64,000 bases of DNA from Plectrocnemia conspersa (lineage: Eukaryota > Arthropoda > Insecta > Trichoptera > Polycentropodidae). A program made the translations under genes and the position numbers. This document shows positions 54,901 through 64,000 of this stretch, one piece after another. The DNA lies in the NCBI GenBank assembly GCA_009617715.1, contig VTFK01000043.1, positions 310,001-374,000 of the forward strand, written 5' to 3'. How positions within the stretch are numbered: the first letter of the stretch is position 1; each line of letters begins with the position of its first letter. A model generated the notes under the pieces. That model saw nothing but the letters and a program-made list of their open reading frames with translations, searched no databases and was not told where the DNA came from.

Positions 54901-55144
54901 CTCACAGTTATTTGTTCTCATCAAAACACAAATAGGAAATTTCATTTCCACTTCTCGACTTTCTCAAGAACTCTCGAGTACTTTATTATTAAGGAACACA
55001 GAACTCAATGATTATTGAAGAGTAAAACTTCAATAGAACGACGATTTATTATAATATATACGAATAATCGAATAACCAGACCAGGTCGACCTACTATGAT
55101 GGATTACGAAGGAATTTCGAGTTAACTCATGGTTAAAATTATCA

Positions 55145-55530
55145 ACAACTGTTGCTACTTTACTATTTTACATTTCGAGAAAGATAAAGATATGAAAACC
55201 TCTTGGGATAATTGAAAAACGAGATTTAAGTTCAACGACAGGCAAATTTTATGGCATAACTCTATGGAAAGCCCCATACATTTTTCAATCGGCGATTTTT
55301 TTCTTATCTGACCATTAATGTAGTTTTCAGATTACCAAAGCAAAGACAAGGCTGATTAAAGTGGTTAAGAAAATCGTAAGCAATTTTTTGCCATTCAAAT
55401 AATTTCCACAGTTATTAAAAGCTTTCAAGAAAGCATGCATATTTAAAAGTCTGGTACGGATCTACCCTTTATAATAAAAAAATGGCATAAAAAATGCAGT
55501 GGTTGTAAAACATTCCTAATATTCATAAAA
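55145..55530 (+). repeat. Repeat family C, uninterrupted copy
   Basis: Matches 14690-14923 and then 16155-16255 without the 1.2 kb gap, so it shows the pre-insertion arrangement. The junction region reads GCCATTCAAATAATTTCCAC followed by AGTTATTAAAAGCTTTCAAG. It ends in ATAAAAAATGCAGTGGTTGT. No ORF. Class unknown. Confidence 0.7.
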
Positions 55531-56084
55531 AATAAATGTAATGTTGAATAAATGATTTTTTCGACAATTTAAGTAATACAATACAACACATAAAGATTTG
55601 TTTAAGTATTAAAATAAAATATAATTATAACATATCAATACAAATCAAGCACGTAACAAGAAAACATACAAGTGACTTTAAATGATTGTCATTCACTGTT
55701 CCTCTTCTATGTTATTTGTTTTAAAAGTAACAATGTGCCAAAATCATTTTAATTCCTCTACGAATAAAAATCAAATAAATTTTATAACAGATTCGAGTTT
55801 ACAAGATAAGCATATACCAAGTGATCAGTTAATGACAGTTTAAGGCATCATGAATGACAATCTTCAATAAGATAAAATAACCTCACTTTTAGATATGGCT
55901 TATCGATTAGCACATCACATTATGCAACAATTAAGAACTAAAATTGTTTTGGAGTATTCGCACAAATGCGTATTCACTCTCTTTACAAAAATAACTTGAA
56001 GTATGCTCTGTTTTGTTATGCAATGCGTGTCACTTTACCAATTTTTTGCTTATTTACCAATTTTTGGTAACATAAATTAGTTCA
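55531..56084. other. AT-rich stretch, nothing recognised
   Basis: AT-rich. Part of it may be an extension of repeat family B but I could not align it. Confidence 0.35.
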
Positions 56085-56475
56085 TAGTGTCCTTGAATAT
56101 GTTTTTATTGTCTGGATTCTAAGCCAAACAAAGTAATCATGATTTTTGAAGAGGAATTAAAGACAAATCTACTAGAGGAAATACCGCTCGTATCCGTATT
56201 TGTATCATAATGCCTTTCTGCTAGATGTTTTTGGATACAATTCTTTTTATTTTCGGCGTAGCGTCTATTTAATTAAGCACTTTTTGGAGCTACCAAGGGT
56301 AAATGTCGACAATTCGTCGAAGCACAGCGATTTTCTATAGAGTTTTCGCGATCACGTCCCTTACTCTTGTGTCAAGGCCAGAACATTAGGGCTCAAGAAC
56401 GCTCGCCTTGCACTAGCCATCGAACTACCAATGATCTTTTCGGCGATAGTTATGAAGACCTAATGTGTTGTATGT
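56085..56475 (-). repeat. Unclassified repeat family B, copy 2
   Basis: On the minus strand it is collinear with 8475-8880: GGGACGTGATCGCG, AACTCTATAG, AAGTGCTTAATTAAATAGAC, AATTGTATCC, GATACAAATACGGATACGAG, then TTAGAATCCAGACAATAAAA and ACATATTCAAGGACACTATG. The GC-richer 5' flank (56300-56470) belongs to the same copy and may hold coding remnants I cannot identify. Confidence 0.55.
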
Positions 56476-56805
56476 AGAATGTACACGTATTAAACTTTCC
56501 AAATATTTGATATTTTTAACTATTTGAATACCAAATGTTATAAAGATTCGAAATATAAGCTTTAAATAATAAATATAGGTTCATACAAACCTAATTATAT
56601 GTTCAAAAAATGATAAAAATTATCAAGACTATTTATTTTTATTTCAAAAAATGTGTTTTAAGCCTTAAATCAGTACAAAGTTAATTATAAATTATACCTA
56701 CCGTCAAAAAAAAAAAAAAAATACAATAATAAATTACTTAATATAGATTAAAAATTAAACACTGGATATATATATATAGTATATAATACAAAATCCACAG
56801 CTGCA
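56476..56805. other. AT-rich stretch, nothing recognised
   Basis: AT-rich, with an A15 run at about 56706 and a (TA)n run at 56767-56780. Confidence 0.4.
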
Positions 56806-56925
56806 CAATATTAACTCGAAAATATAAGCAATTTCTAGAATTTCGGCAATAGCAAAGTATTTTTTTCTCTATTTTTGTCGGTTATTATGTGTTATGGACA
56901 TAGCTGTTATAAATAACATAGGGAG
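56806..56925 (+). repeat. Dispersed repeat family D, copy 2
   Basis: Second copy of 20758-20895. See that entry for the shared blocks. Confidence 0.6.
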
Positions 56926-57239
56926 CATAAGCATTATTGAGCTGTAGATAATGTAGCGGTACATCTAAGAATAAAGTGACTACCTGCGTTGTTGTAATGC
57001 ACGAAAAACATAAATTAGTTATAAAACGGTCGAATAGATATTTAAATATTCGTGTTTAGGTCTCTAATACATGTGTATATTTAAATCGAAGTGTATGTGT
57101 TTTTAATAGTTCATTGTAACCTAACAGGTTTAAGCCTAATGCGTTACTTCTAAGTAAATTTGTACTAACTGTGTAAGTAAATCAGACACAATGAATACCT
57201 ACAAGTAAGTAGATATTAAGACTGGAAATCGGTGACATA

Positions 57240-57432
57240 TAGATATACATAATTAATTATACATAACACATAATGTGTATCATAATTTACAATCAATACA
57301 TGTCACTTAGTAGCTAAGGGCAATTTTTAATAATAGCGCATTTTTATTAATAAAATATTTACTCTGCTGCTGTGGCTCGAACCCGCGACTTCCTGGCTAC
57401 CAGACAAACCATACGAACTACGCTATTCAGAC
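57240..57432 (-). mobile_element. tRNA-derived SINE (family S2)
   Basis: On the minus strand, TAGCGTAGTTCG (57414-57425) fits the pol III A box (TRGCNNAGTNGG) with one deviation. GGTTCGAGCC (57374-57383) fits the B box (GGTTCGANYCC), 42 bases downstream of the A box start, the spacing found in tRNA genes. The acceptor and T stems do not pair well, so it is not a functional tRNA. An AT-rich body follows. This is the usual head of a tRNA-derived SINE. It differs from family S1. Confidence 0.65.
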
Positions 57433-57828
57433 CTTAAATAAGATGTTAAATTAACCATCAGGCATTGGAAAAATCTATCAAGCCTGATTTTCTGGTCAGA
57501 TTTGTAGTAAATAAATAAAATCTGTAAAGTTTTTTATTGTTTGAAAAAAATCTGTGAAGCTTTACAGTCTTCAAATTTGGCGTAATAATTTTGCAGTGCT
57601 TTATTGCAGAATATAATGGGTTCCTGTATATTAAATTTGTGTGTATATTACCAGTCAGGAAACCAAGAGTGCTAGCAAGGAATAGCACGCAACTATGCTG
57701 GCTCTCTTTTAGGACAAATATGTTTTCAATTTAATTCTACAAAGAGACGATTAGTTCTGAGAAGACGCTACACCTTCTTAATATTTGTAATATACTCTAT
57801 GGATTGAATACGTTAAAAAATATATTTA

Positions 57829-57864
57829 TTATCTACTAATTTAATTTATTAAATTAGTAGATAA
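57829..57864. repeat. Inverted repeat, 15-bp perfect arms
   Basis: TTATCTACTAATTTA (57829-57843) and TAAATTAGTAGATAA (57850-57864) around ATTTAT. AT-rich foldback. Confidence 0.85.
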
Positions 57865-58299
57865 ATGTTTAGATGTTTGAAGTTTACCTTAATATATAAA
57901 AAAAAGTTTTGGTCAATATTTTTTTTACAAATAAAAATTTGTATACGTCAAAATATTTTTTTTTATTTAAATTATAAGTATATATTACAATAGATATATT
58001 GTATATGTGTTCTTTATTTTATTTTAAATGGATTATTATACGAAGCAGAAGGCAAAATTTTAAAGGCAAAAACGCATTTTTTTTAATATCGAGTAAGCTT
58101 ATTTTTTTTAATTTAACCCAAATATACAATATGTAGATATTATACACACAAACCTTTCAAAAATATTTCATCGATTCAGGGCAAAAAAAAAATTGAATAT
58201 AAATTATTCTAAAGAGCGAGCTTAATACATACTATTAATAAAATTAAAGCATATTATTATATCCAGCATATCCGAATACCCTATATGTAAGTTTTCCTT
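57865..58299. other. AT-rich stretch, nothing recognised
   Basis: Very AT-rich. Confidence 0.4.
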
Positions 58300-58580
58300 T
58301 CATACGTGTACATTGCGTGGTCTTCGCGATAACGATTGCCACGATTTTCCACGGACCGCCATTGGCATAGGTTAATGGCTAAATTTAGACGCTGAAAGCT
58401 CGTATCTGTCAATTTCGACACAGTGAATAGGCCTTTACGACGTTGGATGATGGAGTTTTCCTTTGCGTTTATTGTACGAAATAAATAACGTTTTGTGGCC
58501 GCGGATCCCCCTGAAGCAACAACAACAAAAAAAGACCAATCCGTCCGCGACCGAGTAAATAAAAAAAAACATAATACAGA
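58300..58580. other. GC-richer island 32 (possible noncoding element)
   Basis: Contains TTCCACGGACCGCCATTGGC, GTGGCCGCGGATCCCCCTGA and AATCCGTCCGCGACCGAG. The 95-codon minus-strand frame overlapping it is unrecognisable. Confidence 0.35.
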
Positions 58581-59095
58581 GCGTAATGTGCGAATAAATG
58601 TAATAATGTATCAGGGATGCTATATAAAAATGTGACATATATGTATTATACAACGTACAGGGTAATATTAGTCCATATATTTTTGAAAAAAAAATGGAAA
58701 ACACCATTATTGATGACAACATGTAACATAGAAAAAAATCAAAATAATCTATAGTGTTATTAAATGTTACTGAGACACTAACTTTTTATGAAAAAACATA
58801 CAGTTAATAGTATAATAAATAAAATACTTAAAATGAAAAGCTTATGTAAAGGGTTTTAACTACATGCACATTTTTTTATATTTTAAGAGGTCATCCTAAT
58901 GACATTTGGAAAATGCAATAAATGTATAAGGAGTGAGCCATATATAGTATATTCACACAACAACAGAAGTGAGTTCTCGTAACTCAATAAATCTGTTAAT
59001 AATTGCAAATATTGTATGCTCTCTCAAAACGTTAATTACATAAAATAACCATTATAAAAACTAATCTTTGCTTAGAAAAAATAGGCAGTAACTTT
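58581..59095. other. AT-rich stretch, nothing recognised
   Basis: AT-rich spacer. Confidence 0.4.
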
Positions 59096-59434
59096 AGGAG
59101 ACCAATCGCTAGAGTGGCCATCTAGACCATTTAAATTTTGAGGCATAAACACATTTCGAAAATAAGTCTAAGAAGTGATGCAACTGGCACGCAAACATCC
59201 AAATCCGCGATTTGCCAGAGCTGTCTCGAACCAGCATAATACGTTGTGACACTTGATCACAGAGAGGAGATGCGGTAAGAAACGCAATTAGAGACACAGT
59301 AACAAAGACGAATCAGGACTATACATGAAGATGAGTCAGCATTATCACGAAAAAACATCACGGCAGACCCCAGCTGCCCCACAAAATCACGGCCGATCAT
59401 AATACAACTTGATAGACTCTCCGACCTTTAAGAT
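59096..59434. other. Complex block of unknown nature
   Basis: Higher-complexity sequence directly before the LTR-like repeat copy 2 (59435). It may be decayed internal DNA of that element. In the plus strand I read WPSRPFKF and QLARKHPNPRFARAVSNQH with stops, but no family could be assigned. Confidence 0.3.
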
Positions 59435-59545
59435 CTGTTATTTTAATTCCCATATATATGTTTATCAAATAAACTGTTACAAGCTTTTCCATAGCGTATA
59501 TTTGGCTGCAAAGTCACAGTTGTTCGGCTTCAAAACCCGAAACAT
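59435..59545 (+). repeat. Dispersed repeat, copy 2 (LTR-like end)
   Basis: Matches 1805-1905 (AAATAAACTGTTACAAGCTT, then CTGCAAAG and CGGCTTCAAAAC). Confidence 0.45.
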
Positions 59546-60059
59546 AAATTATAAATTATTCGATAGGTTCGAAGGAAAGGTCGTAATAAATATTTTGCAA
59601 CAAGTCGAGAAGCTGCTGTTCATAACAAAGATACCTTAGACAATAAAAATAATTAAAAAGAATACAAATGTCCCTCTCTCTACATTTATACAGTAAGTAC
59701 CTAAACAACTAATGCTATTTTATATATTTTGCTGCGCTTTGTGTCGTTGCGTATGTGTTTACATAAAATTCTAACTAGAAAAATATTTCTAAAATATATT
59801 TTTAATCGTTCTAAATAAATTTTGTATAAAAACTTCACCCTACCTTTTTGCAAAGGCTGTAAATATGCTGTGATATTCGATACTTATTATATTTTCTTAT
59901 TTATAATAATACAAAAAAATTACTTTTTACATTTCTAATATACTTTTGTAATTCGCGTTTTTTGTATTGCGATGTAAAAAAGTAACCATTTCGCTGCCAG
60001 GTACATTATTTTGTCGAAGCGCTGGTAAATAATTCATACCGTAAATTTGCTATTTAAGC
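59546..60059. other. AT-rich stretch, nothing recognised
   Basis: AT-rich. The 76-codon frame at 59409-59639 spans the repeat and is not credible as a gene. Confidence 0.4.
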
Positions 60060-60620
60060 ACACAATAAATTACGAAATGTTTTCTTACAAAGCCGCTAAT
60101 TCACCTGTTGTGGATTTTGTGGGCGAACGAGAAGAGAAGACGCAAAGGAAAAAAAGAAAATATGGAAGTAATGCCTCGACTTAATTCGGCTGAGTCGCTG
60201 AAAAGAAAAAATCTTGACGATTTTTCATTGCGAGTCTACAAATTTATCCCCGCGCTTTATTGGCCATATATTCTTTTAATGGCTAACTCAGTTTGCAATG
60301 GCCCGACCATAAAATAAACACCGAAAAAGGAAAGTTTAAACATTTTTCGGCCGTAATGGCGACAAACGCTCGTATCCTTTGACAAATAACGCGCGAGGAT
60401 ATTCAGATTTTTTTCACCCCAAAAAAGTCCCGAGAAACATGCAAATGTATTATACATACAAGCAACCGCGCGCGCGGTATGGGGGTTGTTTATTTTATTC
60501 TGAAAATTGCAATTGAAAGGATACGAGGGTATTTATTAGAGCGACGTAAGATATTGTTGGGCATTGAGGGCGGTCGAATTCCCCCAAGATTGAATAAGCT
60601 CTTTGAGAGATGTGTAGTTT
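60060..60620. other. GC-richer island 33 (possible noncoding element)
   Basis: Contains GCAACCGCGCGCGCGGTATG, GAGGGCGGTCGAATTCCCCC and ATTTTTCGGCCGTAATGGC. Frames of 66-69 codons on both strands are unrecognisable. Confidence 0.35.
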
Positions 60621-61289
60621 AATGGAATGTTTTGAATCGATGCTTAGAATGTATTATATGCTGAATATTAAATTTTATATATTTAAAGATAATTTAATAA
60701 TCAGCGAGATCTTACATTAGTTGTACAGTTTAAGAAGGTATGACTCATATTTATTTATAAAAAAAATTGTAATTAATACATAAATTTAAATAAATGTTTT
60801 AATCAGAAACTAACAAAGGTTTCAACAATTTGTTATTATTCAGAGGTCCCTCAAACTCACATTTAAGAGATCAAAAAGATAGACAAGCTACACACAGTAC
60901 ATTCACATCGTGACCAAACAATTGCGTTATTAATTTGAAATATTGCATGGAACGCCTTATAGCACATTTGTCTATAAATGTTAATCACCCTTTCTTTGGA
61001 AAGGACGCGTGATAAGCAATACATTCTACCCGTCGCATATTCCTTTTTTGTTCTCTACTATTTGATTGCTGATCGAAGCGTGAACAAATTTCGTAAAAAA
61101 ATTAAAAGCATTGTATGCAATATATCAATAATCAATTTTTGAAAACTCTTTTTATGAAACAGATTTTTGTTTTAATTAAGATTTTAGTTATGTTATACAA
61201 TTATATGCATACGTAAAAATAACACTTTTTAATAGGTGGATAATTTTTATTTTTTAATAAAAAAATAAATGTTAATTATGAGCGTTAAT
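60621..61289. other. AT-rich stretch, nothing recognised
   Basis: AT-rich with a modest patch at 60940-61080. Confidence 0.4.
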
Positions 61290-61550
61290 TCAGGGCGACA
61301 GAAGAACGTCTCCTTTTACAGGACGAATTTATAACGTAAAACTTAAACGTAGACAGCTCAGGCCTGGACTAATTGCCGAAACGTCCCGCCAAAGCCCGCG
61401 AGAATTATTCTCGGACTTAATGAAAACCAGGAAAACGTACGGGCTTTCGCGTGTTCGAAATTAAACGCAAATAGGGAACGTTTGTCAAATTGTCACCCAA
61501 AAAAGTTTGACAAGCGCCAGTTAATGCGCTCTATTTTTAAACTAAAACTC
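61290..61550. other. GC-richer island 34 with two small palindromes
   Basis: CGAGAAT-T-ATTCTCG (about 61400-61414) and TTGTCAAA/TTTGACAA (about 61484-61514) lie within a block that includes ACGTCCCGCCAAAGCCCGCG. Possible noncoding element. Confidence 0.35.
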
Positions 61551-62539
61551 TATAAATTAGATCATTGTTGAAACACGAACAATTAAAACAATATTTAAAG
61601 ATAAGTATTGTAGGAGAGTTCCGATCATAAAATCCAAACACCATTACCTACTATAAACAGAGCGCTTAGACTACTAATCAAACAAGTATATTATTATTGC
61701 TGTAATATATAAGGATGCTGTTATCATAGCGATTGAACAATTGTATTAAGTCACTGTTTTTTTCAGATAACAAGCTTTAAGATTTAATTGTAGCTTTACT
61801 TGAATGAAAAATACATATTATATTTTTTGAGTAGTATAAAATATAATACATAATAAAGATTTATAATTTCTGTATAGATATTTTACAAAAGTATTTTTGT
61901 ATTTCAATAACAAACTAATCAAAAACTATATAAACAATTTACAAGAGTATTAAATTTAAGTGAAAAGTTGTTTCCATTTAAACCATACAAAAAATTTAGA
62001 AGATTCATTAGAAATTTTTTTTTTTAAATATTAAAAATGTAATATTTTATTTTGCAATAAAATTATTTCAAATAAATATATGCATTATCACAAAGATTAA
62101 AGTATTTAATTTCATATTTAAAATTATCCAATAATACTATTTTTCTAGCATATTATATTTTAATTAGTAATAAAGATTATGAAATATGATATTATAGTAT
62201 CACAACTGTCCTAAAAGAATAGTATATAAAGAAATAACTAATAAAAAATTTTTAATAAGTGCAACTTTCGACAAAATCTGGTTATTTAATCTTTGTAGCA
62301 ATATAATGTAATCATGCCAAATTTAAAACATCAAATAAATATGAATAATTTTTAAGTATATTGTCAATGCAAAAGTTTTAATGAGTAAAAAAATTACTAC
62401 TTTTAAACAAAAATAAAATCAATGACATTCGAAAAAAAAAAGACGTTAAAGGTTAAAGTTGAAAAACGTGTATAAATTAACATTTAAACATGAATGATAT
62501 ATGTTATTTTTACCATTGTGAATCATTAGGGTAACCTGT
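61551..62539. other. AT-rich stretch, nothing recognised
   Basis: AT-rich low-complexity sequence. Confidence 0.45.
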
Positions 62540-62572
62540 TTACAAATTTATTTTATTTAAATAAATTTGTAA
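62540..62572. repeat. Inverted repeat, 13-bp perfect arms
   Basis: TTACAAATTTATT (62540-62552) and AATAAATTTGTAA (62560-62572), AT-rich, 7-base spacer. Confidence 0.8.
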
Positions 62573-62870
62573 TCGAAGAGAACTACTAGCATTATTGTGA
62601 TCGTTAGCCAAGGGGTGTGAACATTCGAGGTTGAACTTATTGTTTTATTAGCGCGTTTTTTTTATAGGCTTGGCACTTTATTAAGTATTTTTTTAAATTG
62701 TGGTTATTGTTCAACATTTGGTGTCCTACACGATTTCTATATCTTATGTTGCGCTACCACGTATTATTATCTGCGCGATGTCTACGTTTATTATGGACGT
62801 TTATAATCATTCTACGACTCATTTATAATTTCAAGGTTCTCTAAATTACTCATTTAGACCCCCCACAAAA
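62573..62870. other. Island 35, rich in TTTAT words
   Basis: GTCTACGTTTATTATGGACG, TTTATAATCATTCTACGACT and CATTTATAATTTCAAGG give several posterior-Hox/caudal-type TTTAT words within 60 bp. GTGATCGTTAGCCAAGGGG and GCGCGTTTT lie in the first half. Enhancer role is inference. Confidence 0.3.
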
Positions 62871-63339
62871 TTTTTATGAAAATATCAATAAAAACAAGAT
62901 GAATATATGTTAAAATGGAATACACATTTACAATAACAAAAACATATCGCACAATTAAATACTGAGAATTTGTTAAAACAATATTTTTTTACTTTAAATG
63001 TAGAGGCAAAAACATAAATTTGAAAGATGTTTTTTTTATATGAATATGCCTGAAAAGGTTTCATAATGTGTTTTAATTTAAAGCACAGTTATTTTTCTTT
63101 AGATTTAGATAACGAGCTTATTAGGTAGTATATATAAAATCAGCTTAAAATCGTACACTTCGATCGAATTGTCTTTCATTTGTGATGTAAATACATGTAT
63201 AATATTTGTCTCGCTTTCACGCATGTCATTATGCAAAAATAAGTCGTGATTAGGTATTGAACCAAAGTAATACACGCGTAGTAGTGAAATCGCTACACTC
63301 ACAACGATTACATAATCCATTCATTCTGTAAATATAAAT
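62871..63339. other. AT-rich stretch, nothing recognised
   Basis: AT-rich. A 71-codon minus-strand frame has no recognisable domain. Confidence 0.4.
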
Positions 63340-63760
63340 GAGATATATCACAACCTGAAACTTCCACGTACTACCCATTTACAAACATTTCCGTCGTAAC
63401 TCACAAAAACAGGCGTTAAAGTTGCGTAATCAAGGTCGGCTATATCAGGGAAATTGCACGCGTGGAAAGGTCGCGATGTTGGAAAATTTAATTGTTGCAA
63501 TTTACAGTTTTCCCCTAGTCTCTAAATGACCATGTTTTCCGTACGGTCACGAAAGTCACGCGAAGCGTCGTAATGATACCCAGACAGAGAGCGGTCGGTC
63601 GCCCCAACTCCGAATCCGACCCTGTGTTGTCTATTTCGCGTGTATGTGTGTACGTATAAAAAGCGGGCAATATGTACACGGCAAATGTTGGGGGCGACTG
63701 GCACCATTATCTAATGCATCTTCGGACGAAGTTCGGAAGTGGAAGTTATATTTCAGAGGT
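63340..63760. other. GC-richer island 36 (possible noncoding element)
   Basis: Contains GCACGCGTGGAAAGGTCGCG, GTCACGAAAGTCACGCGAAG and GGTCGCCCCAACTCCGAATC. The 61-codon minus-strand frame is unrecognisable. Confidence 0.35.
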
Positions 63761-64000
63761 CTTGTTTAGTAGGCAATTGTTAATCGTGAACTTAATGGGG
63801 TTTTGAAAGTGCATCAAAAAAAAATCATACATGCGAGAATTATGTATGAATTTAAAGTCTTAATCGTTTCACAACAATAATTAAATAGTTGAGATTTTGT
63901 TAAATTTTACAATAATAATATTGTGGATTTAGGTCTTGATTTAATCAAAGTACACGTAGCTTGAATGTTTATATTCCGACCACAACCACATAATATCTAT
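63761..64000. other. AT-rich end of window
   Basis: AT-rich, no signal seen. Confidence 0.4.

Noticed and set aside
57370..57432. Functional tRNA gene
   Set aside because: A and B boxes fit but acceptor and T stems do not pair. Better explained as a SINE head.
59109..59297. 62-codon minus-strand frame
   Set aside because: Lies in a complex block that probably belongs to an old element. No domain on either strand.
1..64000. CRISPR array, operons, bacterial promoters or terminators
   Set aside because: No regularly spaced direct repeats and no prokaryotic gene structure. The transposon content is metazoan.

Overview
This 64 kb window is strongly AT-rich nuclear DNA from an arthropod, most likely an insect. 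The evidence is the transposon fauna (mariner with TA target duplications, a Tigger/pogo element, a piggyBac-type MITE flanked by TTAA, Jockey/CR1-like non-LTR reverse transcriptase relics, a Ty3/gypsy protease relic, tRNA-derived SINE-like repeats) and an interstitial (TTAGG)4, the usual insect telomere unit. There is no bacterial gene organisation and no long ORF. I found no complete gene that I can name. The window looks like intergenic DNA or the inside of a very large intron.

Two kinds of sequence alternate. AT-rich, low-complexity stretches carry decayed mobile elements. Between them stand about thirty discrete islands of 150-700 bp with clearly higher GC and no coding signal. Their spacing and composition resemble conserved noncoding or regulatory elements of developmental loci. 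That reading is inference, since conservation cannot be tested here.

Layout. 0.4-6.3 kb: islands, a non-LTR RT tail, a 5'-truncated non-LTR insert flanked by about 92 bp direct repeats, and (TTAGG)4. 7.0-8.35 kb: a composite mariner with two transposase N-terminal fragments. 8.5-8.9 kb: an unclassified repeat (family B). 11.5-12.3 kb: a hAT (ZBED-like) relic on the minus strand. 13.3-14.1 kb: the longest island. 14.7-16.25 kb: a repeat (family C) split by DNA holding a gypsy protease relic. 17.8-20.6 kb: an island cluster with a candidate recursive splice site on the minus strand. 21.1-22.2 kb: an internally deleted Tigger element. 24.9 and 28.8-29.3 kb: RT relics. 28-43 and 52 kb: SINE-like repeats. 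35.8-36.1 kb: a long inverted repeat. 46.4-47.2 kb: RT relic. 48.1 kb: piggyBac MITE. 50.2 kb: a small orphan ORF. 53.6 kb: a candidate coding exon. 54.7-57.9 kb: hairpins, second copies of families B, C and D, and a tRNA-derived SINE. 58-64 kb: more islands.

All transposon coding regions are broken, so none looks autonomous. The items most worth following up are the recursive splice site with its island (19.0-19.2 kb), the long inverted repeat (35.77-36.08 kb), the perfect 21-bp hairpin (54.84 kb), the long direct repeats around the non-LTR insert, the exon-like segment at 53.6 kb and the orphan ORF at 50.2 kb.
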